Assembly: GCF_002754475.1 (NCBI RefSeq) | Contig: NZ_PEFL01000003.1 | Coordinates: forward strand, 434,001-498,000 | DNA length: 64,000 bases | Reading direction: 5' to 3' | DNA from: Comamonas sp. 26 | GTDB lineage: Bacteria > Pseudomonadota > Gammaproteobacteria > Burkholderiales > Burkholderiaceae_C | Shown here: positions 54,895 through 63,428 of the stretch, one piece after another | Numbering within the stretch: position 1 is the stretch's first letter | Layout of the letters: each line of letters opens with the position of its first letter | Position numbers and translations under genes: made by a program | The notes under the pieces: generated by a model | What the model was told of the DNA's origin: nothing | The model's database searches: none | What the model saw: the letters and a program-made list of their open reading frames with translations, nothing else

Positions 54895-56436
54895 ATGGGT
54901 CTGGCTCTGGTTCAAAGTCGTGCCTTGCTGGGTTTGCAGGCACCGAGTGTTACGGTTGAAGTCCATCTGGCCAACGGTTTGCCGTCGTTCACGCTGGTGG
55001 GCTTGGCGGATATTGAAGTCAAAGAAGCCCGGGAACGCGTGCGCGCTGCCATCGTGAATGCGGGGCTGGAATTTCCCAACAACAAAAGAATCACCGTCAA
55101 CCTTGCGCCGGCGGATTTGCCCAAGGACTCCGGCCGATTTGACTTGCCGATTGCGCTGGGCATTCTGGCCGCCAGCGGGCAGATTGAAGCGACCCAACTG
55201 GCCGACTATGAGTTCGCTGGCGAGCTGTCTTTGACCGGTGCCCTGCGCCCGGTACGCGGCGCGCTGGCGACAGCGCTGGCTCTGCAACGACAGCAGCAAA
55301 ACGTGCGGCTGGTGCTGCCGCCCGAAAGTGCGCAAGAAGCGGCGTTTGTTCCTGCTATCGAAGTCTTCAGCGCCCGGCATTTGCTGGATGTGGTCAAGCA
55401 GTTCATGGCCCACGATGCGCCGCCACCCGAGGCCGACGAAGAGGCATCGAGTGGCTGGCAACAGGAGCAATCCAGACCTGCGGTGGCTGCTCCGTCAGCA
55501 CTGGACCTGCGCGAAGTGCGCGGCCAGATGCAGGCCAAGCGTGCTCTTGAAATTGCAGCAGCTGGCGCTCATGGGGTGTTGATGATTGGCCCGCCGGGCT
55601 CCGGAAAATCCATGCTGGCTCAGCGCTTTGCCGCCTTGCTGCCCGCCATGACCGACGAAGAAGCGCTGGAAGCCGCCGCCATTGCCAGCCTCAGCGGCCG
55701 CTTTACGCCAGAGCGATGGCGGCAGCGACCCTTTGCCTCACCCCATCACACAGCCAGCGCTGTGGCGCTGGTCGGCGGTGGCTCCCCGCCCAGGCCGGGT
55801 GAAATTTCTTATGCCCATTGCGGGGCGCTGTTTCTGGATGAGCTGCCTGAATTCGCCAGAAGCGCTTTGGAGGCCTTGAGAGAGCCGCTGGAGACCGGGC
55901 ACATCACCGTGGTACGAGCGGCGCAGCGGGCGGAGTTCCCCGCGCGCTTTCAGCTAATTGCCGCCATGAACCCTTGCCCCTGCGGTTATTGGGGCTCACG
56001 TGTGCGTGCCTGCCGCTGCACGCCCGATCAGGTCTCGCGCTACCAGGCGCGCATCAGCGGTCCTTTGCTCGATCGCATTGATCTGCATGTAGAAGTCGCG
56101 GCTCTGCCGCCCCAAGAGCTGCTGGCTGCGCCTGAGGGAGAGAGCAGCACGGAGGTACAGCAACGCGTCAGCGCGGCGCGGTACAAGGCGTTGCAGCGCC
56201 AGGGCTCGCCCAACCACCAGTTGCATGGCACGCAGCTGGATGCGCATTTGCAGCTGGAGCCGCAAGCGCTGGCGTTCGCCCACAAAGCTGCCGAGAAGCT
56301 GGGCTGGTCGGCACGCGGCACGCACCGGGCCTTGAAAGTAGCGCGAACCATTGCGGATCTGGCGGGGTCAGACGCGATCACGCAGGCGCATGTGGCCGAG
56401 GCCTTGCAATACCGCCGAGCCTTGATGCAGAACTAG
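54895..56436 (+). CDS. comM: ComM/YifB-family AAA+ helicase (Mg-chelatase-like)
   Basis: This 513-residue protein has an N-terminal LonC-like domain (SFTLVGLADIEVKEARERVRAA), the AAA+ Walker A GPPGSGKSM (about residue 228), Walker B ALFLDELPEF, and a Cys-rich insertion (NPCPCGYWG, VRACRCTPDQ) followed by a helical C-terminal domain. ComM is a hexameric branch-migration helicase for integrating incoming DNA in natural transformation. The ATG behind GAGG is used; upstream in-frame codons overlap the nitrogen-control region. Confidence 0.94.
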   Translation: MGLALVQSRALLGLQAPSVTVEVHLANGLPSFTLVGLADIEVKEARERVRAAIVNAGLEFPNNKRITVNLAPADLPKDSGRFDLPIALGILAASGQIEATQLADYEFAGELSLTGALRPVRGALATALALQRQQQNVRLVLPPESAQEAAFVPAIEVFSARHLLDVVKQFMAHDAPPPEADEEASSGWQQEQSRPAVAAPSALDLREVRGQMQAKRALEIAAAGAHGVLMIGPPGSGKSMLAQRFAALLPAMTDEEALEAAAIASLSGRFTPERWRQRPFASPHHTASAVALVGGGSPPRPGEISYAHCGALFLDELPEFARSALEALREPLETGHITVVRAAQRAEFPARFQLIAAMNPCPCGYWGSRVRACRCTPDQVSRYQARISGPLLDRIDLHVEVAALPPQELLAAPEGESSTEVQQRVSAARYKALQRQGSPNHQLHGTQLDAHLQLEPQALAFAHKAAEKLGWSARGTHRALKVARTIADLAGSDAITQAHVAEALQYRRALMQN

Positions 56437-56536
56437 GCTCTGAGAACATCCACCGAATCATTGGGCATGATGATGCGGCTGCGGCGTTAACGTTTGGCAT
56501 TTGACGCTTGTCATCCATTTCTACAGGATTGAGTTT

Positions 56537-57721
56537 GTGATTCAGCGCCAAGAAATTCCTCTTTTACTCACCGGCTTCATGGCCACGCTCAGCGGCGTGG
56601 GGCTGGCACGCTTTGCCTATACGGCGTTGATGCCGCAAATGGTGCATGCCGGCTGGTTCAGCGGCGAGCAGGTGGCTTATCTGGGTGCAGCCAATCTGTT
56701 GGGCTACTTGATAGGCGCATTGGCTGCCGCGCCACTGGCAGAGCGCATGGGCGCGCTACGCGTGCTGGTGGTTTGCTGGGTTGCCGTGATGCTGAGCTTT
56801 GCCGCGTGTAGCGTTCCCCAGCCCATGGCGCTGTTCTTTGTCTGGCGTTTGATCTCCGGCATTGCAGGCGCAGCGCTCATGGTGCTGGGCCCGTCGGTTG
56901 CCATGTCAGCCGCAGCACCGCAGCGCCGCGCCACGCTGGGGCCGCTGATGTTTTGCGGCATTGGCGCGGGTGCTTTGCTGGCCGCCACGCTGGTGCCCAT
57001 GTTCGCGCGCAGCAGCCTGAGCGCCGTTTGGTGGGCGCTGACCGCGCTGTGCGCCGTGGCTCTTTGGTCTGGCTGGCGCGCGGCGAGCCAGATTCATCCC
57101 CATGCACCCGTTGCCATTACGCCCACTGCTGCGGCGGCTGTGCCCGCTCGGTCGCTATGGAGTGCAGCGGTCATTCTGGTCTTCCTCGCCTATACCTGCG
57201 ATGCCTTTGGCTTTGTGCCGCACACCGTGTTCTGGGTGGACTATCTGGACCGCGAGCTGAATCTGGGCGCGGGCTATGCATCCACGCAGTGGGCATTTTT
57301 CGGGCTGGGTGCCACGGCAGGGCCGCTGTGCGCGGCCTACTGCGCCACGCGCTGGGGCTGGTGGGGAACGACCACCGGCGCTTACGTCATCAAGGCCGTG
57401 GCCATTGGCCTGCCGCTGGTCTGGGCGGGGTTTGCGGGACATGCCGTTTCGGGCTTTCTGGTGGGGGCGCTGTCGCCGGGCATGGCGGCCATCACCTCGG
57501 GCTATCTCATGCAATTGATAGGTCCTGCGCAGCACAAGAAAATGTGGGGCTACGCCACGGCAGCCTTTGCGTTGCTGCAGGCCACGGCGGGTTATCTGAT
57601 GGCTTTTATCTACGCGCAGACCGGCAGTTACCGCAGCCTGTTTGTGCTGGGCTGTACTGCCTTGGCGCTGGGCGCACTGCTGGTGGCTTGCAGCCGTCTT
57701 GCGCGCAGCGAAACAGTTTGA
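56537..57721 (+). CDS. YbfB/YjiJ-family MFS transporter
   Basis: This 394-residue, twelve-helix major facilitator has LSGVGLARFAYTALMPQMV early, GYLIGALAAAPLAERMG after helix 2, and FGFVPHTVFWVDYL in the central region. These match the YbfB/YjiJ group, whose substrates are not well known. I use the GTG giving VIQRQEIP, near CAGGATT, over an earlier TTG. It lies six bases before the nitronate monooxygenase gene, so the two are probably cotranscribed. Confidence 0.85.
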   Translation: MIQRQEIPLLLTGFMATLSGVGLARFAYTALMPQMVHAGWFSGEQVAYLGAANLLGYLIGALAAAPLAERMGALRVLVVCWVAVMLSFAACSVPQPMALFFVWRLISGIAGAALMVLGPSVAMSAAAPQRRATLGPLMFCGIGAGALLAATLVPMFARSSLSAVWWALTALCAVALWSGWRAASQIHPHAPVAITPTAAAAVPARSLWSAAVILVFLAYTCDAFGFVPHTVFWVDYLDRELNLGAGYASTQWAFFGLGATAGPLCAAYCATRWGWWGTTTGAYVIKAVAIGLPLVWAGFAGHAVSGFLVGALSPGMAAITSGYLMQLIGPAQHKKMWGYATAAFALLQATAGYLMAFIYAQTGSYRSLFVLGCTALALGALLVACSRLARSETV

Positions 57722-57727
57722 TTTTTG

Positions 57728-58810
57728 ATGAGCAATGCAATGAAAAACACCGCAGCATGGATGACCCGTCTGGGTCTGCAACACCCCATTATTCAGGCCC
57801 CCATGGCGGGAACTTCCACACCGCAACTGGCCGCTGCTGTCAGCAATGCTGGCGCACTGGGCTCGGTCGGCATTGGTGCTTATGGCGTTGAGCAGGCGCA
57901 GCAGCATATTGCGCAGACGCAGGCCCTGACCAGCGGCCCCTTCAACGTCAATCTGTTCTGCCATCAGACCGCCGCTGCAGATGCGCAGCGCGAAGCCGCA
58001 TGGCTTGACTATCTGGCACCAGAGTTTGCGCGTCTGGGTGCGCCCCAGCCTGCGGGCCTGCGCCGCATCTACGACTCTGCCGTGGGCAATGCACCGCTGC
58101 AAGCCATGTTGCTGGCCCAGAAGCCTGCGGTGGTCAGCTTTCACTTTGGCCTGCCTGAGCAGCACTTTATCGACGCGCTGCGCGCTGCAGGCATCGTCAC
58201 GCTGGCCTGCGCTACCAGTCTGGATGAAGCGCGCCAGATCGAGCAGGCGGGCGTGGATGTCATCGTGGCGCAGGGTATGGAGGCGGGCGGTCATCGCGGC
58301 AGCTTTGTGCCTGAAGAAGACCGGCTGATGGGTACTTTTGCGCTGGTGCAGATTCTGGCGCGCGAATGCCGTCTGCCCGTGGTGGCTGCGGGCGGCATCA
58401 TGAATGGCGCAGGCATTGCGGCAGCGCTGGAGCTGGGTGCTTGCGCCGTGCAAATGGGCACAGCCTTTATTTTGTGTACTGAGTCCGCCGCCAGCCCCGC
58501 TTATCGCTCGCAGTTGCAGGGGCCGGATGCACATCACACCGCCATCACCGCCGCAATTTCGGGGCGCCCAGCACGCGGCATGTTCAACCGCCTGCACCAG
58601 CTGGGTCGCGAGTATGGCCAGCCTTTGCCGGCCTACCCCATGGTTTATGACGCGGGTAAGGCGCTGCATCAGGCTGCCAGCGGGCAAAACCTCAGCGATT
58701 ACGCCGCGCACTGGGCGGGTCAGGGTGCTCCGCTGGTGCGAGCCATGCCTGCTGCAGAACTGGTGCAGACGCTGGCTCAGGAATTGCATCAAACACTTCA
58801 AAAAGTGTAG
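57728..58810 (+). CDS. nitronate monooxygenase / 2-nitropropane dioxygenase family
   Basis: This 360-residue FMN enzyme of TIM-barrel type has the N-terminal [24 protein letters not shown], the FMN phosphate loop [27 protein letters not shown], and [10 protein letters not shown] with the conserved histidine. It may oxidise alkyl nitronates such as propionate-3-nitronate. The stop codon and last residues lie in a copy of the dispersed repeat. It follows the MFS gene by six bases. Confidence 0.9.
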   Translation: MSNAMKNTAAWMTRLGLQHPIIQAPMAGTSTPQLAAAVSNAGALGSVGIGAYGVEQAQQHIAQTQALTSGPFNVNLFCHQTAAADAQREAAWLDYLAPEFARLGAPQPAGLRRIYDSAVGNAPLQAMLLAQKPAVVSFHFGLPEQHFIDALRAAGIVTLACATSLDEARQIEQAGVDVIVAQGMEAGGHRGSFVPEEDRLMGTFALVQILARECRLPVVAAGGIMNGAGIAAALELGACAVQMGTAFILCTESAASPAYRSQLQGPDAHHTAITAAISGRPARGMFNRLHQLGREYGQPLPAYPMVYDAGKALHQAASGQNLSDYAAHWAGQGAPLVRAMPAAELVQTLAQELHQTLQKV

Positions 58811-58851
58811 CTGCCTGCGCTTGATTAAATTGCGCTAAACCGTGTTTTGAC
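58798..58851. repeat. dispersed palindromic repeat, copy 11
   Basis: GTAGCTGCCTGCGCTTGATT and a degenerate second arm TTGCGCTAAACC. The copy overlaps the 3' end of the nitronate monooxygenase gene and supplies its TAG stop. Confidence 0.7.
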
Positions 58852-58939
58852 TATGAGTTACCTCTAGTCTGTACAGACGTAGCCAGCAGCCATGACTTGA
58901 CCCAAATTCATCCTATCCATAACAAGACGGAGACATGGG

Positions 58940-59797
58940 ATGAGCAAGGCATTGATCTGCGTGGTGACGGGTGCCAGCCGTGGCGTAGGCCGCGGTGTGG
59001 CGCTGGCGCTGGGCGCAGCGGGTGGGGTGGTGTATGTGACGGGGCGCAGCGTGAAAGAGGGCGACTCACCCCTGCCTGGCACCGTGGGCCAGACGGCGGC
59101 TGATGTGACGGCCGCTGGCGGCACAGGCATTGCCGTGGCCTGTGACCATGGCGACGATGCGCAGGTTGCCGCCCTGTTCGAGCGCGTGCGCCGCGAGCAT
59201 GGACGGCTGGACATTCTGGTCAACAGTGCCATTGCCATTCCAGATCAGCTGACCGAAGTCGGCCCGTTCTGGAAAAAGCCACTGGCCATGACATCTCTGC
59301 TCGACGTTGGCCTGCGCTCCAGCTATGTGGCCTGCCATTACGCCGCAGACTTGCTGATTGCGGCGCGGGGGCTGGTGATCAATATCTCTTCCGCAGGCAG
59401 TCGCTGCTATATGCACGGCCCGGCTTATGGCGCAGGCAAGGCCGGTGCGGACAAGATGACTTTTGACATGGCCTATGACTTCAAGCCCGAGGGCGTCAGC
59501 GTGGTGGCGTTGTGGCCCGGCCTCGTCAAAACCGAGCGCTCAGAGCGTGTATGCGCGGCAGAGCCCGATAAATACGGCGACAGCTTTGACTCTGCCGAAA
59601 CCCCGCAATTCATTGGCCGCGTGGTACTGGCACTGCATGGCGATGCAGACTGCTTGAGCAAGCGCTCTGGCGGCGTGTTCTATACCTCAGAGCTGGCCAG
59701 TCAGTACGGCGTTCAGGATGTGGATGGTGCCCAGCACCCGTCACCACGCGCCTACTTTGGCGCGCCACCGGAATTCAGTCCGGTGGTGGTTGAGTAA
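58940..59797 (+). CDS. short-chain dehydrogenase/reductase (DHRS1-like)
   Basis: This 285-residue SDR oxidoreductase has the cofactor loop TGASRGVGRG at residue 10, a VTGRS second strand end suggesting NADP, LVNSAIA for NNAG, Ser in INISSAGS, and the catalytic Tyr and Lys in AYGAGKAG. The long C-terminal part with a substrate region (LWPGLVKTERSE) fits DHRS1-like members. The substrate is unknown. It may be transcribed with the preceding monooxygenase gene, 129 bases away. Confidence 0.9.
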   Translation: MSKALICVVTGASRGVGRGVALALGAAGGVVYVTGRSVKEGDSPLPGTVGQTAADVTAAGGTGIAVACDHGDDAQVAALFERVRREHGRLDILVNSAIAIPDQLTEVGPFWKKPLAMTSLLDVGLRSSYVACHYAADLLIAARGLVINISSAGSRCYMHGPAYGAGKAGADKMTFDMAYDFKPEGVSVVALWPGLVKTERSERVCAAEPDKYGDSFDSAETPQFIGRVVLALHGDADCLSKRSGGVFYTSELASQYGVQDVDGAQHPSPRAYFGAPPEFSPVVVE

Positions 59798-59900
59798 GTC
59801 CTAATCATCAGCAATGAAGTGACTTCATGGTGTTTGACCATTAAGAAAAGGGGCACTTTTTGCGAATTTTGAGAAGCTCGAACCTGTCTGACAGCAGCGC

Positions 59901-60671
59901 TTACACGCCCAGATATAGCTTGCGCACTGCGGCATCGGCAGACAGCTCGGCCATGCTGGCCTGGTGCACGATCTGCCCCTTCTCCAGTACATAGGCGCGG
60001 TCGGCCACGACTTCGGCGAACGGCAGGTTTTGCTCGCTGAGCAAGATGCCAATGCCCTGCGCTTTCAGCTCCAGAATGGTGCGGGCCATCTGCTCGACGA
60101 TCAGTGGGGCCACGCCTTCAGAGGGTTCATCGAGCAGCACCAGATAAGGCTGGCCCATTAGCGTGCGGGCCACGCTCAGCATCTGCTGCTCGCCACCGCT
60201 CATGCGCCCGCCAAGGCGATCCGGCATTTCGCCCAGATTGGGGAAAAGCGTGAACAGCTTCTCGGGCGTCCAGTGCGGCACGGCAGTGCCATCAGGCCAC
60301 TGGCGCTGCTTCTGGCGGCCGACTTCGAGGTTCTCCAGCACCGTCAGTTCGGTAAAAATGCGGCGGTCTTCGGGGACATAGCCCAAGCCGCGCTGGGCGA
60401 TCTGATGCGAGGCTTTTTTCGCAATCGATTCGCCCATGAAGTCCATCTGCCCCTCGCGGCGCGGAACCAGTGCGGCAATGCTTTTGAGTGTGGTGGATTT
60501 GCCCGCGCCGTTGCGGCCCATCAGGGCCACGACTTCGCCTCGGCCCACATTCAGGCTCACGCCGTGCAGGATATGGGCGGCACCATACCAGGCGTTGAGG
60601 TGCTGAACTTCAAGCAATTTCTGTCTCTGCCCCTTTCCTGTCAAGCGCTGGCTGCTATGTATTTGATTCAT
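59901..60671 (-). CDS. livF: branched-chain amino acid type ABC ATPase (LivF)
   Basis: This 256-residue ATPase has Walker A GRNGAGKST, signature MSGGEQQMLSVART, Walker B LVLLDEPSEGVAP, and the LivF-type GYVPEDRRIFTELTVLENL. The start ATG overlaps the livG stop (ATGA). The first 18 or so residues (MNQIHSSQRLTGKGQRQ) are extra compared with usual LivF and come from half a dispersed repeat; a TTG at 60617 (LLEVQHL) behind AAAGGGGC is an alternative start. Confidence 0.93.
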   Translation of the reverse strand: MNQIHSSQRLTGKGQRQKLLEVQHLNAWYGAAHILHGVSLNVGRGEVVALMGRNGAGKSTTLKSIAALVPRREGQMDFMGESIAKKASHQIAQRGLGYVPEDRRIFTELTVLENLEVGRQKQRQWPDGTAVPHWTPEKLFTLFPNLGEMPDRLGGRMSGGEQQMLSVARTLMGQPYLVLLDEPSEGVAPLIVEQMARTILELKAQGIGILLSEQNLPFAEVVADRAYVLEKGQIVHQASMAELSADAAVRKLYLGV

Positions 60672-60675
60672 TTTT
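60639..60675. repeat. half copy of the dispersed repeat at the livG-livF junction
   Basis: TCAAGCGCTGGCTGCTATGT and following ATTTGAT match one arm of the intergenic repeat. It spans the livG stop, the livF start and the first residues of LivF. Confidence 0.6.
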
Positions 60676-61429
60676 GCTTTTCCAGTACGAGGCCTGTACC
60701 CAGATAAGCCTGTTGCACACGCTCGTCAGCGCGAATAGCTTGGGGCGTGCCTTCCGCCAGTAACTGGCCACGTACCAGCACGGCCACGCGGTCGGCCTGG
60801 CCGAACACTACGTCCATGCTGTGCTCGGTAAACAGCACACCCATCTGCCGCTCTTGTGCAATGTGGCGGGCCAGCTGCATCAGGGCAACGCGCTCGCCGG
60901 GGGCCATGCCGGCGGTGGGTTCATCCATCAGCAGCAACTGGGGCGCATGGGCCAGCGCCATGGCCAGCTCCACCCGCTTTACATCGCCGTATGCAAGCGC
61001 GCTGCAAGGGCGGTCGGCCTGTGCCGTCATACCCACTTGCTCTAGCAGGGCCAGCGCCTCAGCGCGGCGGTGGCTGGCGGCGCGGGGCCACCAGCTGAAG
61101 ATTTTTCGGTCTGCTGACAGCAGTGCCATCTGCACGTTTTCTGCGACAGTGAGCGAGGTAAACGTCTGCGCAATCTGGAACGTACGGCCCACCCCTCGAC
61201 GCCAGATGGTGCGTGGTGGCAGGCCGGTGATGGGCTGGCCGTTCAGCAGTGCCGCGCCGCTGTCAGGCGCAAGTTGCCCGCCCACCATGTTGAACGTGGT
61301 GCTCTTGCCCGCGCCGTTGGGGCCGATCAGTGCCAGCAACTCACCGGCTTGCAGGCTGAACGAGACGTTTTGCACGGCTTTCACGCCGCCAAAGGATTTG
61401 CTGATGTTATGGATTTGCAGCAGGCTCAT
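60668..61429 (-). CDS. livG: branched-chain amino acid type ABC ATPase (LivG)
   Basis: This 253-residue ATPase has Walker A GPNGAGKST, a Q loop after IWRRGVGRTFQIAQTFTSLTV, a degenerate signature (CSALAYGDVKRVELAMALA), Walker B LLMDEPTAGMAPGE and the H loop TEHSMDVVF. It starts four bases inside the fused permease gene, and its stop overlaps livF. It would power import with LivF. Confidence 0.94.
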   Translation of the reverse strand: MSLLQIHNISKSFGGVKAVQNVSFSLQAGELLALIGPNGAGKSTTFNMVGGQLAPDSGAALLNGQPITGLPPRTIWRRGVGRTFQIAQTFTSLTVAENVQMALLSADRKIFSWWPRAASHRRAEALALLEQVGMTAQADRPCSALAYGDVKRVELAMALAHAPQLLLMDEPTAGMAPGERVALMQLARHIAQERQMGVLFTEHSMDVVFGQADRVAVLVRGQLLAEGTPQAIRADERVQQAYLGTGLVLEKQK

Positions 61430-63333
61430 GGTGCGATCTCTGCTTTGTTTTTAGGCGCTATTCGCGCCCACAGAGCCTGCGCATAACCCGCAATCCCCTG
61501 TGGTGCCAGCAGCACCAGCACCAGCATGGTCGCGCCCATCAGCGCGCGCCAGTATTCGGTGTTGCGGGCCACGGTGTCTTGCAGCCAGGTGAAGGCCGCT
61601 GCGCCCACCACGGGGCCAGCCAGAGTCTGCACGCCGCCCAGCAGCACCATGACCAGACCATCGACCGACTTGGTGACGGACATGGAGTCAGGCGCCACGC
61701 CGCCCTTGTTGAAGGCGAACAGCGCGCCCGCAAGGCCTGCAAACAGGCCGGAGATGACAAACGCTGTCCACTGTACGCGGCGCACGTCGATACCAATGGC
61801 GTCTGCGCGCAGGGCTGAATCTCGCGTGGCGCGCAGTGCGTAACCCAGTGGTGAGAACAGGATGCGGCGCAGCAGGTACAGACCGATTGCGCACACGCCC
61901 AAAGCCAGCCAGTAAAACGCTGCGCCTTGCGATGCCCATTCAGGGGGCCAGATGCCCGTCACGCCATTGCTGCCGCCCGTGAAGTCATCCCACTGAAAGA
62001 CGATGGCCCAGCTGATCTGGGCAAAGGCCAGTGTCAGCATGGTCAGGTACACGCCCGACAGGCGCACGCAGAACCAGCCATAGAGCAGGGCACCGGCAGC
62101 GGCCACCAGCGGGCCCAGCAGCAGCGCGGCTTCCATGGGCAGGTTGAGCTGGCGCACCAGCAGTGCCGCGCCATAGGCCCCCAGCCCGAAGTAGGCCGCA
62201 TGGCCAAACGAGTGCATGCCGCCGGGGCCGAGTATGAAGTGCAAGCTGGCCGCAAACAGTGCGGCGATAAAGATGTCTGTCAGCAGTACGGTGGTGTAGC
62301 TGGCTTCGCTGCCAAAGGCCAGCGGCAGCAGCACCAGTGCCGCCAGTAGGGCCAGCCATGCGGCAGATGCGCCACGGCCTGCGTAGCGCAGCGGTTGCTC
62401 GGGCTGGCCGCCGCTGCGGGCAAGGGCTTGTGGCTTGCCCAGCAGACCCCAGGGCCGCCAGATCAGCACCACGGCCATGGCGAGAAATTCCACCACCAGC
62501 GTGAGCTTGGAGAATGAAATCTCCACCCCCGCAATCTCCTGCACTCCCAGCCAGATGCACACCGCTTTGAGTTCAGCCACCAGCAGCGCGGCGATGAAGG
62601 CGCCGGGAATGCTGCCCATGCCGCCTACCACCACGATCACAAAGGCCGCGCCAATCGTGGTCATGTCCATCTCAAGACTGGCGGGCTCGCGCGGAAGTTG
62701 CAGCGCGCCAGCAAGGCCTGCCAGCAGCGTGCCCAGCGCAAAAACGGCGGTAAACAACCACGCCTGATTGACACCTAAAGCGCCCACCATTTCTCGGTCT
62801 TGCGTGGCGGCGCGCACCAGCGTGCCAAAGCGGGTTTTAGTGAGTAAAAGCGTCAGGCCTACCAATACGCAAGGGCCAACAGCTATCAAAAATAGATCGT
62901 AGGTAGGGAACTGGCGGCTCAGAATTTCAACGGAGCTTTCCATGCCCTGCGCACGCGGGCCGAACAGCTCTTCAGGCCCCCACAGCCACAGCGATGCATC
63001 TTTGATGACCAGCACCAGCGCAAACGTGGCCAGCAGCTGGAACAGCTCGGGCGCTTGATAGATGCGACGCAGCAACAGCATTTCGGTGAGCGCACCCAGC
63101 AGGGCGCAGGCCAGCGGAGCCAGCAGCAGCGCGGGCCAGAAGCCGATATGGGGCGAGAGTACATCCACGCTGCTGTACGCGATGAAGGCGCCCAGCATGT
63201 AGAACGAGCCGTGGGCAAAGTTGATGGTGCGGGTGACGCCAAAAATCAGCGACAAACCCACAGACACCAAAAACAGCGACGATGCGCTGGCCAGACCGTT
63301 CAACAACTGGGCCAACAGGCCGGATGCACTCAT
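61426..63333 (-). CDS. livHM: fused LivH-LivM branched-chain ABC permease
   Basis: This 635-residue permease joins LivH (about 1-305: GVTRTINFAHGSFYMLGAF, the EAA-like loop in TRFGTLVRAATQDREMVGALGV) to LivM (about 325-630: DIFIAALFAASLHFILGPGGMHSFGHAAYFGLGAYGAA, PLGYALRATRDSALRADAIGID). The linker (GKPQALARSGGQPEQPLRY) is not hydrophobic. Separate genes are usual, and fused forms are known in several proteobacteria. It overlaps livG by four bases. Confidence 0.93.
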   Translation of the reverse strand: MSASGLLAQLLNGLASASSLFLVSVGLSLIFGVTRTINFAHGSFYMLGAFIAYSSVDVLSPHIGFWPALLLAPLACALLGALTEMLLLRRIYQAPELFQLLATFALVLVIKDASLWLWGPEELFGPRAQGMESSVEILSRQFPTYDLFLIAVGPCVLVGLTLLLTKTRFGTLVRAATQDREMVGALGVNQAWLFTAVFALGTLLAGLAGALQLPREPASLEMDMTTIGAAFVIVVVGGMGSIPGAFIAALLVAELKAVCIWLGVQEIAGVEISFSKLTLVVEFLAMAVVLIWRPWGLLGKPQALARSGGQPEQPLRYAGRGASAAWLALLAALVLLPLAFGSEASYTTVLLTDIFIAALFAASLHFILGPGGMHSFGHAAYFGLGAYGAALLVRQLNLPMEAALLLGPLVAAAGALLYGWFCVRLSGVYLTMLTLAFAQISWAIVFQWDDFTGGSNGVTGIWPPEWASQGAAFYWLALGVCAIGLYLLRRILFSPLGYALRATRDSALRADAIGIDVRRVQWTAFVISGLFAGLAGALFAFNKGGVAPDSMSVTKSVDGLVMVLLGGVQTLAGPVVGAAAFTWLQDTVARNTEYWRALMGATMLVLVLLAPQGIAGYAQALWARIAPKNKAEIAP

Positions 63334-63374
63334 GCTGCGTAGCTCCTGAAGCTCGACATCGTGATTTCAGAGAT

Positions 63375-63405
63375 GAAAAAAGCCACCTGCGTGATTGCAG
63401 GTGGC
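63375..63405 (-). terminator. attenuator-like terminator between binding protein and permease genes
   Basis: GCCACCTGC / GCAGGTGGC with a six-base loop, followed by a T run on the minus strand. It lies after the binding-protein gene and before livHM, so it probably lowers permease expression relative to the binding protein. Confidence 0.8.
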
Positions 63406-63428
63406 CCGGTATTTTCGCCCAAGCGTAA

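Noticed and set aside
57155..58801. 548-codon open frame opposite the MFS and nitronate monooxygenase genes
   Set aside because: It spans two real genes and their gap, and its composition is typical of antisense frames.
59814..59828. Palindrome ATGAAGTGACTTCAT after the dehydrogenase gene
   Set aside because: Short, with no T run and no gene start nearby; not enough to call an operator or terminator.
62879..62897. Possible repeat fragment (ACAGCTATCAAAAATAG) in livHM
   Set aside because: Only one short arm matches and the encoded residues fit a normal LivH sequence, so chance is likely.
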